Source: Methanoplanus limicola DSM 2279
GTDB lineage: Archaea; Halobacteriota; Methanomicrobia; Methanomicrobiales; Methanomicrobiaceae
DNA: 64,000 bases
NCBI RefSeq assembly: GCF_000243255.1
Contig: NZ_CM001436.1
Span: 2,897,175 to 2,961,174, forward strand
Direction of reading: 5' to 3'
Shown: piece by piece, positions 18,175 through 27,829 of the stretch
Layout of the letters: every line of letters starts with the position of its first letter
Numbering within the stretch: the stretch's first letter is position 1
The notes under the pieces: generated by a model
What the model was told of the DNA's origin: nothing
Seen by the model: the letters and a program-made list of their open reading frames with translations, nothing else
Database searches by the model: none
Position numbers and translations under genes: made by a program

Positions 18175-18949
18175 GATTCTCACCAGCCATATTTGCAATC
18201 CTTGCGGCGAATGCCCCGGCGGTAAATCCTGCATCAATATTCACCACTGTCAAAACAGCGCATGACTGAAGCATACCGGCAAGTGCGGCCTGCCCCTGAC
18301 CCATATAACCGTACCCGACACTTACAGGCACCCCTATAACAGGTCTGTCAACAAGTCCGGCGATTACAGTCGGAAGTGTGCCCTCACGCCCTGCACAGAC
18401 GACATAGGCATCAACATCAAGCATCTCTTTTATCGCCGGAAAAAGACGGTGGATACCGGCGGCGCCTACGTCATATGCGGTCTTAACCTCACACCCCATA
18501 ACTTCGGCAATAACCTTTGCCTCCTCTGCAACCCTTAGATCTGAAGTTCCGGCAGTGATGATTCCAACCCGCCCGCCCGACTTTTCGATGTCAGGTTCTC
18601 TGGATATGAAAACGGTGGATGCGGTTTCATTATATGAAGAGAAAAAAGCAAGAGATTCTGAAATATTAATAAGAACATCTGCCTGATCTCTGCTGACTCT
18701 TGTGATTAGACATCTTCCGGATACAGGAAGTATCTTCTCCACAATCTCAGTGAGGTGTTCTGTCCTTTTACCTTCAGCCAGAATTACCTCGGGCATACCG
18801 CACCTGACAGACCTTCCGAGATCTATATTGGCAATATTACCTATCTTTTCTATTCTCAGGCCGTCAATCAGTTCCTCAGCGGCATCAGCTGAGATCCTGC
18901 CAGCCTCAAATTCCTTTAAAATTCCTCTTAAAGTATTATTCGAATTCAT
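18167..18949 (-). CDS. larB: Nickel-pincer cofactor biosynthesis protein LarB
   Basis: LarB (about 260 aa) carboxylates and hydrolyses nicotinic acid adenine dinucleotide, the first step of nickel-pincer nucleotide synthesis. The N-terminal half contains the [17 protein letters not shown] segment with the cysteine believed to act in catalysis; the C-terminal half is a PurE-like domain ([24 protein letters not shown]... [29 protein letters not shown]). ATG 18949 is preferred over 18964 because a TATA-like box on the minus strand (18975-18987) places transcription start just before it. Genes for LarC and LarE are not in this window. Confidence 0.9.
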   Translation of the reverse strand: MNSNNTLRGILKEFEAGRISADAAEELIDGLRIEKIGNIANIDLGRSVRCGMPEVILAEGKRTEHLTEIVEKILPVSGRCLITRVSRDQADVLINISESLAFFSSYNETASTVFISREPDIEKSGGRVGIITAGTSDLRVAEEAKVIAEVMGCEVKTAYDVGAAGIHRLFPAIKEMLDVDAYVVCAGREGTLPTVIAGLVDRPVIGVPVSVGYGYMGQGQAALAGMLQSCAVLTVVNIDAGFTAGAFAARIANMAGENRG

Positions 18950-18994
18950 CCGGATAATTAACATATGGTTTGGGGTTGAATAATAAGTATTGGC

Positions 18995-19312
18995 ATGACA
19001 TACAGTTATCTTCTCTATGTGACAGTCTTCGGTGCAGCCGTGGTTACTTACCTGTGGCTGAGGGATGCAAGAATATTTTACAGGACAGGTTATCCCGGAT
19101 ACAGAAAGGCAGCATATTATGGTGTTTTTTACACAGCATTATCCCTGACAGGCGTTCTGTTTGCCCTCAGGGGCGAGGAACTTATTTCCCTCATTTTAGT
19201 TCTGATAGCTATCTTCTTTCAGGGCAGAATTGAGAAGGAAAAGGACAAAATATGGTCAAAGACATCCACAATGACTGACAGAATCCTTGGTAATGTGAAT
19301 ATAAGGAAATAA
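18995..19312 (+). CDS. Small membrane protein of unknown function
   Basis: A 105-residue protein with three hydrophobic segments: YLLYVTVFGAAVVTYLWL, GVFYTALSLTGVLFAL and LISLILVLIAIFFQG. The C-terminus is polar and charged. It is not recognised as a known family. It begins 46 bases from the divergent larB start, and is followed 22 bases later by hisS, so it may be the first gene of the hisS-top6BA transcript. Confidence 0.55.
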   Translation: MTYSYLLYVTVFGAAVVTYLWLRDARIFYRTGYPGYRKAAYYGVFYTALSLTGVLFALRGEELISLILVLIAIFFQGRIEKEKDKIWSKTSTMTDRILGNVNIRK

Positions 19313-19334
19313 CAGAGATTTCAGGAGCAATATA

Positions 19335-20552
19335 ATGATTAAAAAGCCAAGAGGAACGAGAGATTTCCTTCCTGACGAGATGGAAGAGAGAAGAGAAGTC
19401 GAGAGAAAGATGCGGGACGTTGCATCCTCATTCGGATACAGGGAGATATGCACACCCACTTTTGAGTCCTCGGAATTATATACAATAAAATCCGGCGAGG
19501 GAATAATAGAGGAGATGTACGTATTTGAGGACAAAGGCGGCAGAAGACTTGCACTTCGTCCGGAAGGCACAGCCGCAGTACTCAGGATGTATGTCAGTGA
19601 AGGAAAAGTCCTGTCAAAACCTGTACGATGGTGTTACCTCTCCGACTGCTACAGGTATGAAAGGCCACAGAAAGGAAGATACCGGCAGTTCTGGCAGTTT
19701 GGTGCGGAGTTAATAGGTGCAGACACAGCGGCGGCAGATGCCGAGATGATCCTGCTGGCCTATGAGATACTGAGTTCCACAGGAGTTAATTTTGAGATGC
19801 ATGTCGGACATCTCTCACCGATGAAACATATTCTCTCAGATCTTGCCGAAGACGACAGAAAGAAGGTTATGGCCCTTCTGGATAAGAAGAATTTTGATGG
19901 ACTAACAGAATATCTGAATTCTGCCGGAAGACCTGAACTGTATGATAAACTGAAAAATCTTGTCGAATGCTCAACCTTAAAAGAGGCAATGGATATCTGC
20001 GGCGACTTTCCTGAATCGAAGAGAATGGCAGATATTCTAAATATCCTTGACCATACAGGAATGAGTTACAGGCTGAATCTGGGCATTGTGAGGGGCCTTG
20101 ACTATTACACAGGCATGGTCTTTGAAGGATTTGCCGACAATCTCGGTGCCGAAAACCAGATTATCGGCGGGGGTTCGTACAGGCTTGCCCACCTCTTTGG
20201 TGGAGAGGACGTTGCATCCTGCGGATTCGGGATAGGTTTTGACAGGGTGATGGTCTCACTCGGTGAAGTTGCTATAGAGAGAAAACCGGTAGTAGCGGTT
20301 GCCTACACACCGGAAGCTGCCTCAAGGGCATTTGAGGTTGCCGGAATATTCAGAAAGGCAGGAATACGCGCAGAAATTAATCTCCTTGAGAGAGGAATAG
20401 GCGCACAGATGAAATACGCGGCAAAGACTGCATCATATGTAGCCCTGATTGGCGCAAGGGAATGCGAATCAGGACTTATAACCTTAAAAGATCTCACTTC
20501 CGGGGAGCAGAAGGAGATATCACCCGTGGATGCTGTATCAGAGGTGGTTTAG
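19335..20552 (+). CDS. hisS: Histidyl-tRNA synthetase
   Basis: A 405-residue class II aminoacyl-tRNA synthetase that charges tRNA-His. The N-terminal KPRGTRDFLPDEMEERREVE is typical, class II motif 2 is seen in RYERPQKGRYRQFWQFGAE, and the histidine-specific signature LGIVRGLDYYTGMVFEG with the histidine A and B regions is intact. Motif 3 is in GFGIGFDRVM. The C-terminal anticodon-binding domain (about 320-405) is complete. It precedes top6B by three bases. Confidence 0.94.
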   Translation: MIKKPRGTRDFLPDEMEERREVERKMRDVASSFGYREICTPTFESSELYTIKSGEGIIEEMYVFEDKGGRRLALRPEGTAAVLRMYVSEGKVLSKPVRWCYLSDCYRYERPQKGRYRQFWQFGAELIGADTAAADAEMILLAYEILSSTGVNFEMHVGHLSPMKHILSDLAEDDRKKVMALLDKKNFDGLTEYLNSAGRPELYDKLKNLVECSTLKEAMDICGDFPESKRMADILNILDHTGMSYRLNLGIVRGLDYYTGMVFEGFADNLGAENQIIGGGSYRLAHLFGGEDVASCGFGIGFDRVMVSLGEVAIERKPVVAVAYTPEAASRAFEVAGIFRKAGIRAEINLLERGIGAQMKYAAKTASYVALIGARECESGLITLKDLTSGEQKEISPVDAVSEVV

Positions 20553-20555
20553 ACA

Positions 20556-22358
20556 TTGGATCTCGCCGAAGAGTTAGCATCTAAACAGCGCAGCATAAGT
20601 GTTGCAGAATTCTTTGAGAAGAACAAACATCTTCTTGGTTTTGACTCTCCGACAAGGGGAATAATTACAACCATCAAAGAAGCGGTTGACAACTCACTCG
20701 ATGCATGTGAGGAGGCGGAGATCCTCCCGGACATTTATGTTGCAGTTAAGAAGACTGACAGGGATGTCTTCCGGATTATTGTGGAGGACAATGGCCCGGG
20801 CATTACACCTGCCCAGGTGCCTTTTGTCTTTGGGAAGCTGCTCTATGGATCACGCTTTCACCAGATCCGGCAGTCAAGGGGTCAGCAGGGTATAGGAATA
20901 TCCGCAGCAGTGCTCTACGCGCAGCTGACCACCGGAATTCCGGCTGTGGTCACTTCAAGAACAGGGCATAAAAGTCCTGCACACAGATTTGAACTTCTCA
21001 TTAAGACAGAGACGAATGAACCTGAGATTGTTAAACAGGAGGAGATTGTATGGGACAGGATGCACGGGACAAGAATTGAGATCGAATTCAAAAGCTCCCT
21101 TGCCGCCAAAAAAAGGCTTCTGGACTATCTCAGATACACATCAGTTGTAAACCCGCATGCAAGAATAAGGGCGGATATTGACGGCGATCTGCACAATTTT
21201 GAGAGGGCGAGCGATGAGATTATTGTCGCACCAAAGGCCATTGCGCCTCACCCTCACGGCATTGAACTTGGCCTCTTAAAGAGAATGGCGGCACTCAGTG
21301 ACAAAAAACTCAAAGAATTTCTGATCGACGGATTTTCCCGTGTAGGAGAGAAGAATGCCGATGAGATAATCGGAATTTCCGGGCTGAAAAACAGCAGGAA
21401 GACTTCCGGGCTGAAGATTGAGGAATTAAAAAGCCTCCTATCGGCGATGCAGACCGTAAGTGTGCCTCCGCCCCCTGCGTCCCAGTGCCTCTCACCTATA
21501 GGTGAGGAGATGATCATAAAGGGGATAGACAAGGAGTTTGAACTTGACTTTGTTAAATCAAGGACGAGAAAAAGCCAGGTCTATTCCGGAAATCCGTTTA
21601 TCATTGAGGCAGCCATAGGATACGGCGGAAAACTTGAATCCGAAGGTTCTGCAACCCTTATGAGGTTTGCAAACCGTGTACCACTCCTCTATCAGCAGGG
21701 TGCATGTGCAATTACAAACGCCGTATCACAGGTGAACTGGAAGTCATATAATCTCCCACAACAGGGGATTCCCACAGGGCCGGTGATGATTCTTGTTCAT
21801 GTGGCATCAACGAATGTCCCGTTCACATCTGAGAGCAAGGATGCAGTTGCTGCCATTGATGAGATCGAAAAAGAGATTGTCCTTGTAATGCAGGACCTTG
21901 GCAGGGAGCTTAAGAACTTCCTGAGCAGGAGGGATAAGAACAAACAGGAGGAAGAGAGAGCGCGTGCTGTCTGCTCACTGCTGCCAGACATTGCTGCCAA
22001 AGTGTCTGAAATTGTTGAAAAGCCCGTACCTGACGTATCACCTCTTGAAGCGCAGATTATGAGAAAGGTCGTTGCAAAGAAGCAGACAATCGGCGGGATC
22101 GTTGAAATAACGGTAAGCAACCACACAAGAAGCCCGGTTTCTGTAACTGTTTACAATATGTCTGAGGACAGTGCAGCAGATGCAGAGCCAAAGACCGATT
22201 TTACCGATGTTATCGGCAGCGAATACAATAAACTGTGGAAGGCGGAGATTGAACCGGAATCTGCATGGAAGGCTACATATACCGGTACAGGCAGCGGGAC
22301 ACTTGATGTACGCGGAGTGGACGGGAAGAAACTCGTGGTGGTGGATCTTGATGCTTAA
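20556..22358 (+). CDS. top6B: DNA topoisomerase VI subunit B
   Basis: A 600-residue GHKL ATPase subunit of topoisomerase VI, the archaeal type IIB topoisomerase that relaxes and decatenates DNA. The Bergerat ATP-binding motifs are visible: [14 protein letters not shown] (N box), [22 protein letters not shown] (G1) and [11 protein letters not shown] (G2). The transducer domain with a conserved lysine occupies the later half and a short C-terminal beta-domain follows. The TTG at 20556 is three bases after the hisS stop; the protein has no earlier start. top6A overlaps its end by 8 bases. Confidence 0.94.
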   Translation: MDLAEELASKQRSISVAEFFEKNKHLLGFDSPTRGIITTIKEAVDNSLDACEEAEILPDIYVAVKKTDRDVFRIIVEDNGPGITPAQVPFVFGKLLYGSRFHQIRQSRGQQGIGISAAVLYAQLTTGIPAVVTSRTGHKSPAHRFELLIKTETNEPEIVKQEEIVWDRMHGTRIEIEFKSSLAAKKRLLDYLRYTSVVNPHARIRADIDGDLHNFERASDEIIVAPKAIAPHPHGIELGLLKRMAALSDKKLKEFLIDGFSRVGEKNADEIIGISGLKNSRKTSGLKIEELKSLLSAMQTVSVPPPPASQCLSPIGEEMIIKGIDKEFELDFVKSRTRKSQVYSGNPFIIEAAIGYGGKLESEGSATLMRFANRVPLLYQQGACAITNAVSQVNWKSYNLPQQGIPTGPVMILVHVASTNVPFTSESKDAVAAIDEIEKEIVLVMQDLGRELKNFLSRRDKNKQEEERARAVCSLLPDIAAKVSEIVEKPVPDVSPLEAQIMRKVVAKKQTIGGIVEITVSNHTRSPVSVTVYNMSEDSAADAEPKTDFTDVIGSEYNKLWKAEIEPESAWKATYTGTGSGTLDVRGVDGKKLVVVDLDA

Positions 22359-23439
22359 GAAAGAACTTGATGAAGAGGCAACAAAGCGGCTTAAAAATAT
22401 TGCAGGGAAATGGTATGACCAGATCTCCTCTGCAACAATACCATACATCTCGCTTCCGACAAGGACCAAGAAGAATATTGAGTACGATGAAAATTCTGAG
22501 GTCTGGAAGTACGGGAACCGTGAAACTGTGAGGTCGGCATCATCGGCCAAGAGCGCGCTACACCTCCTGAAGATGGCTCATGTAGTCGGATTTTTAAAGA
22601 ATCAGATTGCTGATAACCGGTCATCCACCCTGAGAGAGATGTATTACATCTCTGAAGGATGGAAGAGGGCAAAGTTCTCCGCGCAGGATGAAAGTAATAT
22701 GCTTGTTGAAGACCTTGAAATTATAACTGAACTTTCAAGGGAGGCATTTCATCTCCGGCCCGAGGAGGACGGTGCAGCTATATATGGCCCACTCAGAATA
22801 AAGGAGCAGACGAGGCGCGGGGAGAAGATTATTCACTGCCAGGAGGATGTCGGCGAGGCAGGCTACCCGATTCCGAACAATGTCAACAACCTTGAACTCA
22901 TAGATCATGATGCCAAATTTGTTATTGCGATGGAGACCGGAGGTATGTATGCCCGTCTTATGGAGAACGGTTTCGATGAAGAGCATAATGCAGTTCTGGT
23001 TCATCTTAAGGGTCAGCCGGCCCGCTCTACAAGAAGGGTCTTAAAGAGGCTTAATTCAGAGCTTGGACTTCCGGTGGTTATATTCACTGACGGTGATCCC
23101 TGGTCATACAGGATCTTTGCAAGTATTGCATATGGTTCAATTAAGGCGGCGCATATGTCAGAGATTCTTGCAACTCCGGGGGCGCAGTTTATCGGCGTTC
23201 AGCCTTCTGATATAAGCAATTATGACCTTCCGGCAGACAAGCTTACGGAAGGGGATATTGCTGCCCTGAAAGCAGAGCTTACTGATCCAAGGTTTGACAC
23301 TGAATACTGGAGAAAGGAGATAAATCTGCAGCTTAAGCTTGGACTGAAGTCAGAACAGCAGGCTTTTGCGAGCCGGGGGCTTGACTTTGTGACGAAGGAT
23401 TATCTGCCGGACAGGCTGAGTGAGATGGGGGTAATATGA
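22351..23439 (+). CDS. top6A: DNA topoisomerase VI subunit A
   Basis: The Spo11-like DNA-cutting subunit of topoisomerase VI, 362 aa. The winged-helix domain contains [12 protein letters not shown] with the catalytic tyrosine (Y98 or Y99). The TOPRIM domain has the acidic metal ligands in [14 protein letters not shown] and [15 protein letters not shown]. The ATG at 22351 overlaps the top6B stop, showing translational coupling, and the homologous protein starts here ([21 protein letters not shown]). Its final 18 codons are repeated in diverged form at 23979-24032. Confidence 0.95.
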   Translation: MLKKELDEEATKRLKNIAGKWYDQISSATIPYISLPTRTKKNIEYDENSEVWKYGNRETVRSASSAKSALHLLKMAHVVGFLKNQIADNRSSTLREMYYISEGWKRAKFSAQDESNMLVEDLEIITELSREAFHLRPEEDGAAIYGPLRIKEQTRRGEKIIHCQEDVGEAGYPIPNNVNNLELIDHDAKFVIAMETGGMYARLMENGFDEEHNAVLVHLKGQPARSTRRVLKRLNSELGLPVVIFTDGDPWSYRIFASIAYGSIKAAHMSEILATPGAQFIGVQPSDISNYDLPADKLTEGDIAALKAELTDPRFDTEYWRKEINLQLKLGLKSEQQAFASRGLDFVTKDYLPDRLSEMGVI

Positions 23440-23508
23440 AATATTGTCTCATACAGACATTATTATCTTCGATTAATATCTAAATACACCATAATACTGG
23501 TGATTGAA

Positions 23509-23745
23509 ATGAAAGATAATCTCCTGAATTTAACCGTTCTTATTGAGCAGGATGAGGACGGAATATATGTGGCAAAGGTTCCGGACATTCCAGGCTGCTA
23601 CACACAGGGAAACACCATAGCACAGGCGATGGAGAGAATAGAGGAAGCAATTCATGCCTGTATTGATGCCGGGGAAGATCTGGCAGATATTATGCCGATG
23701 AAATTTATCGGGCTTCAGCAGGTTGAGATTAAGGTTAAGGCATGA
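23509..23745 (+). CDS. hicB: HicB-type antitoxin
   Basis: A 78-residue HicB-like protein: LNLTVLIEQDEDGIYVAKVPDIPGCYTQGNTIAQAMERIEEAIHACIDAG is the partial RNase-H-like HicB core. The ATG at 23509 is favoured because GGTGAT (23499-23504) lies four bases upstream as ribosome binding site; the GTG at 23500 is part of that site. HicB proteins neutralise the HicA mRNA-cleaving toxin. There is no extra DNA-binding domain, so regulation would need another factor. The toxin gene following it is frameshifted, so this antitoxin may now stand alone. Confidence 0.85.
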   Translation: MKDNLLNLTVLIEQDEDGIYVAKVPDIPGCYTQGNTIAQAMERIEEAIHACIDAGEDLADIMPMKFIGLQQVEIKVKA

Positions 23746-23976
23746 GCAGACTTCTTCCGGTTACCGGAAAGCAGATGTGCAGGATTCTGGAACGGCTGGG
23801 ATATATCAGAGTTCACCAGTCCGGCAGTCCACATCAGATATATTCACCCGGACGGAAGAAGAACTGTGGTGCCTGTGCATGATAATGAAAAGCTTGGCAT
23901 TGGTCTTACCAAAGTGATACTGAAACAGGTGAAGTTATCGCGCGAGGATTATGAAGAAGTAAGACGGAATATCTGA
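23742..23976 (+). pseudogene. hicA: HicA-type toxin, frameshifted
   Basis: The frame starts at ATG 23742, overlapping the hicB stop (ATGA), and reads MSRLLPVTGKQMCRILERLGYIRVHQSGS as in HicA dsRNA-binding toxins, including the conserved histidine region. At 23829 one extra cytosine (or loss of two bases) shifts the frame, giving a premature stop near 23882. In the shifted frame the rest of HicA continues perfectly: HIRYIHPDGRRTVVPVHDNEKLGIGLTKVILKQVKLSREDYEEVRRNI, stop at 23974-23976. A single-base repair would restore a complete 78-residue toxin. It is therefore probably inactive, if the sequence is correct. Confidence 0.75.
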
Positions 23977-23978
23977 TA

Positions 23979-24032
23979 TTTTTAACGAAAGATTACCTGC
24001 CGGACAGGCTCATTGATATGGGGGTCATCTGA
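23979..24032 (+). repeat. Diverged second copy of the top6A 3' end
   Basis: The 54 bases repeat codons for the last 17 residues plus stop of top6A (23386-23439): [17 protein letters not shown] against [17 protein letters not shown]. Within the 48 bases from ACG to TGA, 41 are identical; most differences are at third positions, so the copy evolved as coding DNA. It has no start of its own and follows the hicBA cassette after two bases. The copy marks the left border of the glycan island. It is either the displaced original 3' end or the scar of recombination with a relative. Confidence 0.85.
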
Positions 24033-24039
24033 GAACCCG

Positions 24040-24981
24040 TCAATATTCTTTCAGCATATCAGTAAGAGTTTTCTCAAAGTTATACTCCGGAACCCATCCA
24101 ACTGTATTTTTTATTTTAGTGATGTCACTTTTTTGCGTGGGCACTATTTCCGGTAATATCTCTGAAGGCAGATTAACTGTAATTTTATGAGAAGTTATTA
24201 TTTCAAGTGCAACAATAACATCCCTGACTGTAAAAGCATCACCCGAACCAATATTGAACACCTCACCCCGACATTTTTCTTCAAATACAGGTGATGAGAT
24301 TATATCCCAGTAGGCCCTCACAGCATCACGGACATCCACAAAGTCACGCCCGGAATCAAGGGAATATAGGTCAAAGGATTCCCGCAGGCCGGCAATGATC
24401 TCTCCAGTATATTTCACTATTTTTCCGGTGACGAAATCCTCATTCTGCCCCGGACCAAAGAGATTAAACGGGCGTGCCACCGTAATATTCATCCCGTACT
24501 GTCTTGTAAATGAAAGGGCCGCCATCTCACCCGCAGCTTTGCTGACACCGTAGGCACCAACAGGACGAAGGGGATTATCTTCTGATATTGGCATTTCTCC
24601 GGCATAGCCATAGACGGCAGATGAACTTACCACAAGAATCCGGGATTTGTTACAGTGCTTCCTTACAGCTTCAAGAAGGTTGACTGTTCCGACTGCATTC
24701 AGTCTGAACTGCTCTTCATAACTGCCTCTGCGTTCACCTGCAAGATGTATGATATAATCGGGTTTTACTGACGAGATCAGATCTTCGATTTCTGAAACAT
24801 TGCAGATATCAGCCTTTATGAATCTGCAACTTTCAGAGGATTTTGGCTTGGATGAATTATACAGACCATATATTTCCGGTCTGTTCTTTGCTGATGCACA
24901 TTTTTCAGATATATGCTTAATCAGATATCTTCCGGTAAAGCCGGATGCACCTGTGATCAATACCTTCATGAGGCTATTCAT
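24040..24981 (-). CDS. NAD-dependent sugar epimerase/reductase (Rmd-like)
   Basis: A 313-residue extended short-chain dehydrogenase. The Rossmann motif LITGASGFTGRYL begins at residue 8, the catalytic motif is YGVSKAAGE (about 146), and ARPFNLFGPGQ is typical of nucleotide-sugar enzymes. It resembles GDP-4-dehydro-6-deoxymannose reductases and 4-epimerases. The first ATG overlaps the stop of the nucleotidyltransferase gene upstream (ATGA); a second ATG four codons later gives the more usual protein start. It is the last gene of the long minus-strand block. The substrate is not certain. Confidence 0.78.
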   Translation of the reverse strand: MNSLMKVLITGASGFTGRYLIKHISEKCASAKNRPEIYGLYNSSKPKSSESCRFIKADICNVSEIEDLISSVKPDYIIHLAGERRGSYEEQFRLNAVGTVNLLEAVRKHCNKSRILVVSSSAVYGYAGEMPISEDNPLRPVGAYGVSKAAGEMAALSFTRQYGMNITVARPFNLFGPGQNEDFVTGKIVKYTGEIIAGLRESFDLYSLDSGRDFVDVRDAVRAYWDIISSPVFEEKCRGEVFNIGSGDAFTVRDVIVALEIITSHKITVNLPSEILPEIVPTQKSDITKIKNTVGWVPEYNFEKTLTDMLKEY

Positions 24982-25682
24982 GGCAGGAATTTATCCTTGT
25001 ATTTCTCAAACTCTTCTATTGACTTTTCGTAGTCATCCGGACGTCCGATATCAAGCCAGTAACCATCATATGGATAGCTGAATACCGGAGATTGATTCTG
25101 TATAAATGAGTGCATCAGGTTGTCAAAGCCAAAGGGTTTGTTTTTTGGAACAAATTCAAGCATCTCCTTTCTGAAGGCATAGATGCCCATACTTACCTCA
25201 AAGTGATATGTCGGTTTTTCAATGAATTCATTGATCCTGAAACTGTTATCATGCTTCAATACACCAAAATCAATATTGACATCACGCCTGTAAGTTGCAA
25301 CAGTGCCAAGTCCGCCCTTCTCTTTATGGTAATTCATGAAGTGTGAATAGTTCAGATCAGTCAGTATGTCTCCGTTCATCACCAGAAAATTATCATCAAG
25401 ATCTTCTATCAGGTGCAGAGGCGCAATAGTCCCAAGTGGCTCCTTTTCGTGGCTGTACCTGACACTGAGATTCAGATCTGTTGCAGATTCAAGATATGCC
25501 CGGATTATCTCGTGGAGATATCCGGTTGAGATAATTACATCATTAAATCCGGATGACTCAAGCTGCCTGAGAATTACCTCCAGAATTGGATAATCACCAA
25601 TCGGCATGAGAGGTTTTGGAAGAACGGTTGTATATGGCCTAAGTCGCCTGCCCTTCCCGCCCGCAAGTATAACTGCCTGCAT
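24978..25682 (-). CDS. Sugar-1-phosphate nucleotidyltransferase
   Basis: A 234-residue nucleotidyltransferase. The signature AVILAGGKGRRLRPYTTVLPKPLMPIGDYPILE is at the N-terminus, with metal-binding VMNGDILTD in the middle and FIEKPTYHFEVSMGIYAF later. It lacks the C-terminal left-handed beta-helix of the longer enzyme at 40323 and the CBS domains of PtmE. It probably activates a sugar-1-phosphate (GDP or dTDP) for the adjacent 4,6-dehydratase-like and epimerase genes. Confidence 0.85.
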   Translation of the reverse strand: MQAVILAGGKGRRLRPYTTVLPKPLMPIGDYPILEVILRQLESSGFNDVIISTGYLHEIIRAYLESATDLNLSVRYSHEKEPLGTIAPLHLIEDLDDNFLVMNGDILTDLNYSHFMNYHKEKGGLGTVATYRRDVNIDFGVLKHDNSFRINEFIEKPTYHFEVSMGIYAFRKEMLEFVPKNKPFGFDNLMHSFIQNQSPVFSYPYDGYWLDIGRPDDYEKSIEEFEKYKDKFLP

Positions 25683-25691
25683 CTTAGATCC

Positions 25692-26681
25692 TCATATTAT
25701 ATACCGGGAAGTTTTGTAGCATGCAAGATTCTTCCTTATCCATTCAATTGTGATCTCAAGACCCTCTTCAAGAGTGTATTCCGGAGTCCAGCCAAATACT
25801 TCCTTTGCAAGTTTATTGCCGCAGATAAGTTCCATAACTTCGCTGTTCTCCGGACGGACTCTCTCCTCTTTGCAGATGATTTCAGCATCCGGATTTATCT
25901 TCTGAAGAATTATATCTGCAATCTCACCGATTGTAGCGCCCCTTCCGCTGCCGACATTGATGGTCATTCCGATGGCATTGTCTGATTCAGCCATCTTAAC
26001 AAATCCGTTTACAGTGTCATATACAAAGTTCATATCACGCACAGGGGTGAGTGAACCTAAGTGTATTTTGTCTGATTTAAGTGCCTGGGATATTATTGTC
26101 GGAATTACAGCACGGGCTGACTGGCGCGGTCCGAATGTGTTGAAAGGTCTTATCGTAGAAACAGGCAGTTCAAATGAACAGAAGTAGCTCTCCGCAATTT
26201 TGTCAGCGCCTATTTTTGTTGCAGAATACGGAGACTGGCCCTGAAGGGGATGTTTCTCATCTATCGGAGTATAAATTGCAGTGCCATAGGCCTCACTTGT
26301 TGAGGTATGAATTATTCTGCTGACATCATGTTGTCTGCATGCCTGCATGATATTGAGCGTGCCTTTGATGTTTGTATTGACATATGATTCGGGCGCGACA
26401 TAGGAATACGGGATTCCAATCAGCGCGGCAAGATGGAATACATAGTCATTTCCGGCTACTGCATCATCAACGGCAAACCCGTCCGCAATGTCGCCTGAGA
26501 TTACCGAAATTCTGTCATCGTTCTCAGAATAGTTCTCTTCCAGCATTCCCCAGTCGTTGCGCGCATTGTAATGAACAAATGCAGTGACATCTGCTCCGAG
26601 TGCGACCAGTTTATCGACAAGGTGGCTTCCGATAAAACCCCCTGCGCCGGTCACAAGTACCTTTTTTCCCTGCCAGTTCAT
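25692..26681 (-). CDS. NAD-dependent 4,6-dehydratase, LegB-like
   Basis: A 329-residue extended SDR. The Rossmann motif VLVTGAGGFIGSHLVDKL starts at residue 8, the catalytic pattern is STSEAYGTA...PYSATKIGADKIAES, and IRPFNTFGPRQSARAVIPTII is seen in the second half. The start MNWQGKKVLVTGAGGFIGSH and the segment TPIDEKHPLQGQSPYSATKIGAD closely resemble LegB, the nucleotide-sugar 4,6-dehydratase of legionaminic acid synthesis. The presence of NeuB- and NeuA-like genes upstream in the same block supports a link to nonulosonic acid synthesis, although no LegC- or LegG-like gene is seen. Confidence 0.8.
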   Translation of the reverse strand: MNWQGKKVLVTGAGGFIGSHLVDKLVALGADVTAFVHYNARNDWGMLEENYSENDDRISVISGDIADGFAVDDAVAGNDYVFHLAALIGIPYSYVAPESYVNTNIKGTLNIMQACRQHDVSRIIHTSTSEAYGTAIYTPIDEKHPLQGQSPYSATKIGADKIAESYFCSFELPVSTIRPFNTFGPRQSARAVIPTIISQALKSDKIHLGSLTPVRDMNFVYDTVNGFVKMAESDNAIGMTINVGSGRGATIGEIADIILQKINPDAEIICKEERVRPENSEVMELICGNKLAKEVFGWTPEYTLEEGLEITIEWIRKNLACYKTSRYII

Positions 26682-26695
26682 TTGATATCCTTAAA

Positions 26696-27796
26696 TTATT
26701 GATTATATTTATCAATTAAGGTTCTGTAATCCGATTCGGCTTCTGCCATTAGCTTCCACCAGTCCCCGCGCTCAAGAACTGTTTTGCGTGCTTTTTTGCC
26801 AAGCCGGTTTCTGAGGGATTTATCTCCTGCAAGGAGGAGGATCTTCCTGGAGAGGGCATCCGGATCTTTTGGCGGGACGAGTATTCCGTTTTCGCCGTCG
26901 GTTATCCATTCCGGAACTCCGCCAATGTTTGTTGCAATCACCGGAGTTTCTGTTGACATTGTTTCGAGTAGTGATACAGGTGTTCCGTCTGATACTGCTG
27001 TTGTTACAAATATATCTGCTTTGTTTAGATCAACCGGAACCTGTGAATATTCTGTTCTTTGCAGGAAGTTTACAGCATCTGAGAGGTTTTTAGTTTTGAC
27101 GAGATCTTTTATTTTAGGCAGTTCCGGGCCGTCACCCTTGAGATATAACCTGAGATTTTTGTTAATCTTGTATGCCTTTTCAAAGCCTTCTACGAGGGTT
27201 GGCATGTCATATACCGGATAAAAACCACGGTTTGAGAAGATGACTGTGTGATCTTCATCGAATTTTCCGGAATTTTCAGAGGGCGAGAACATTTTAGTGT
27301 CAATGCCAAAGGGGAGGTATTTGATTTTATCCTCTGGAATTCTGAAGTCCTCTATGATATGTCTGTTGATGTCGTGGGAAACGCCATATATCAGATCTAC
27401 CCGATTCAGTATTTTTTTTGTAAATTGGTGAATAATTCTGCTTTGAGGTGGCAGAATGAGTATATCGTCGCCCCATGCAGATACTACTGTAGGGTATTTT
27501 TTTCCGGACGGGAGGTGAAAGCCGTACTTTGTGATGAAGTGCGCGTGGATTAAATCCGGATTTATTTTTGTTACTAGTTTCTGGATTTTTAGATGGCGCG
27601 GCCAGAAGTCCAGGTAGAGGTTGTTGAATTTTCCGGGGATTATGTGCTCGGTAATTTCCGGGTTTTCTTTGATAAAGTTCTCCGGTGCAGGGTCGTATGT
27701 AATCAGGTGTACTTCGTTATCTTTGTTTTTTGCGAAGTATTCAACCCATCTTTGAGTGTGGATTGTCCGGGCGTCTGCGATGAAAGTTAGGATCAT
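26696..27796 (-). CDS. Family 4 glycosyltransferase
   Basis: A GT-B glycosyltransferase of about 366 residues. The C-terminal half has NDLFV-like donor-binding features: DIFVTTAVSDGTPVSLLETMSTETPVIATNIGGVPEWITDGENGILVPPKDPDAL, the classic E-x7-E family 4 motif. The N-terminal half begins MILTFIADARTIHTQRW. The ATG at 27796 was chosen over a TTG 21 bases upstream. It transfers a sugar from a nucleotide donor to a lipid- or protein-linked glycan, probably at the cytosolic face. Confidence 0.88.
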   Translation of the reverse strand: MILTFIADARTIHTQRWVEYFAKNKDNEVHLITYDPAPENFIKENPEITEHIIPGKFNNLYLDFWPRHLKIQKLVTKINPDLIHAHFITKYGFHLPSGKKYPTVVSAWGDDILILPPQSRIIHQFTKKILNRVDLIYGVSHDINRHIIEDFRIPEDKIKYLPFGIDTKMFSPSENSGKFDEDHTVIFSNRGFYPVYDMPTLVEGFEKAYKINKNLRLYLKGDGPELPKIKDLVKTKNLSDAVNFLQRTEYSQVPVDLNKADIFVTTAVSDGTPVSLLETMSTETPVIATNIGGVPEWITDGENGILVPPKDPDALSRKILLLAGDKSLRNRLGKKARKTVLERGDWWKLMAEAESDYRTLIDKYNQ

Positions 27797-27829
27797 GGTA
27801 CCATTACTAAAATTCAAACAAAATATTTC

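Noticed and set aside
22171-22350. Longer N-terminus for top6A
   Set aside because: This part lies in another frame of the top6B 3' end and does not resemble topoisomerase VI; the coupled ATG at 22351 fits.
23723-23917. A separate 64-residue gene overlapping hicA
   Set aside because: It is a shadow frame of the broken hicA gene and shows no family resemblance.
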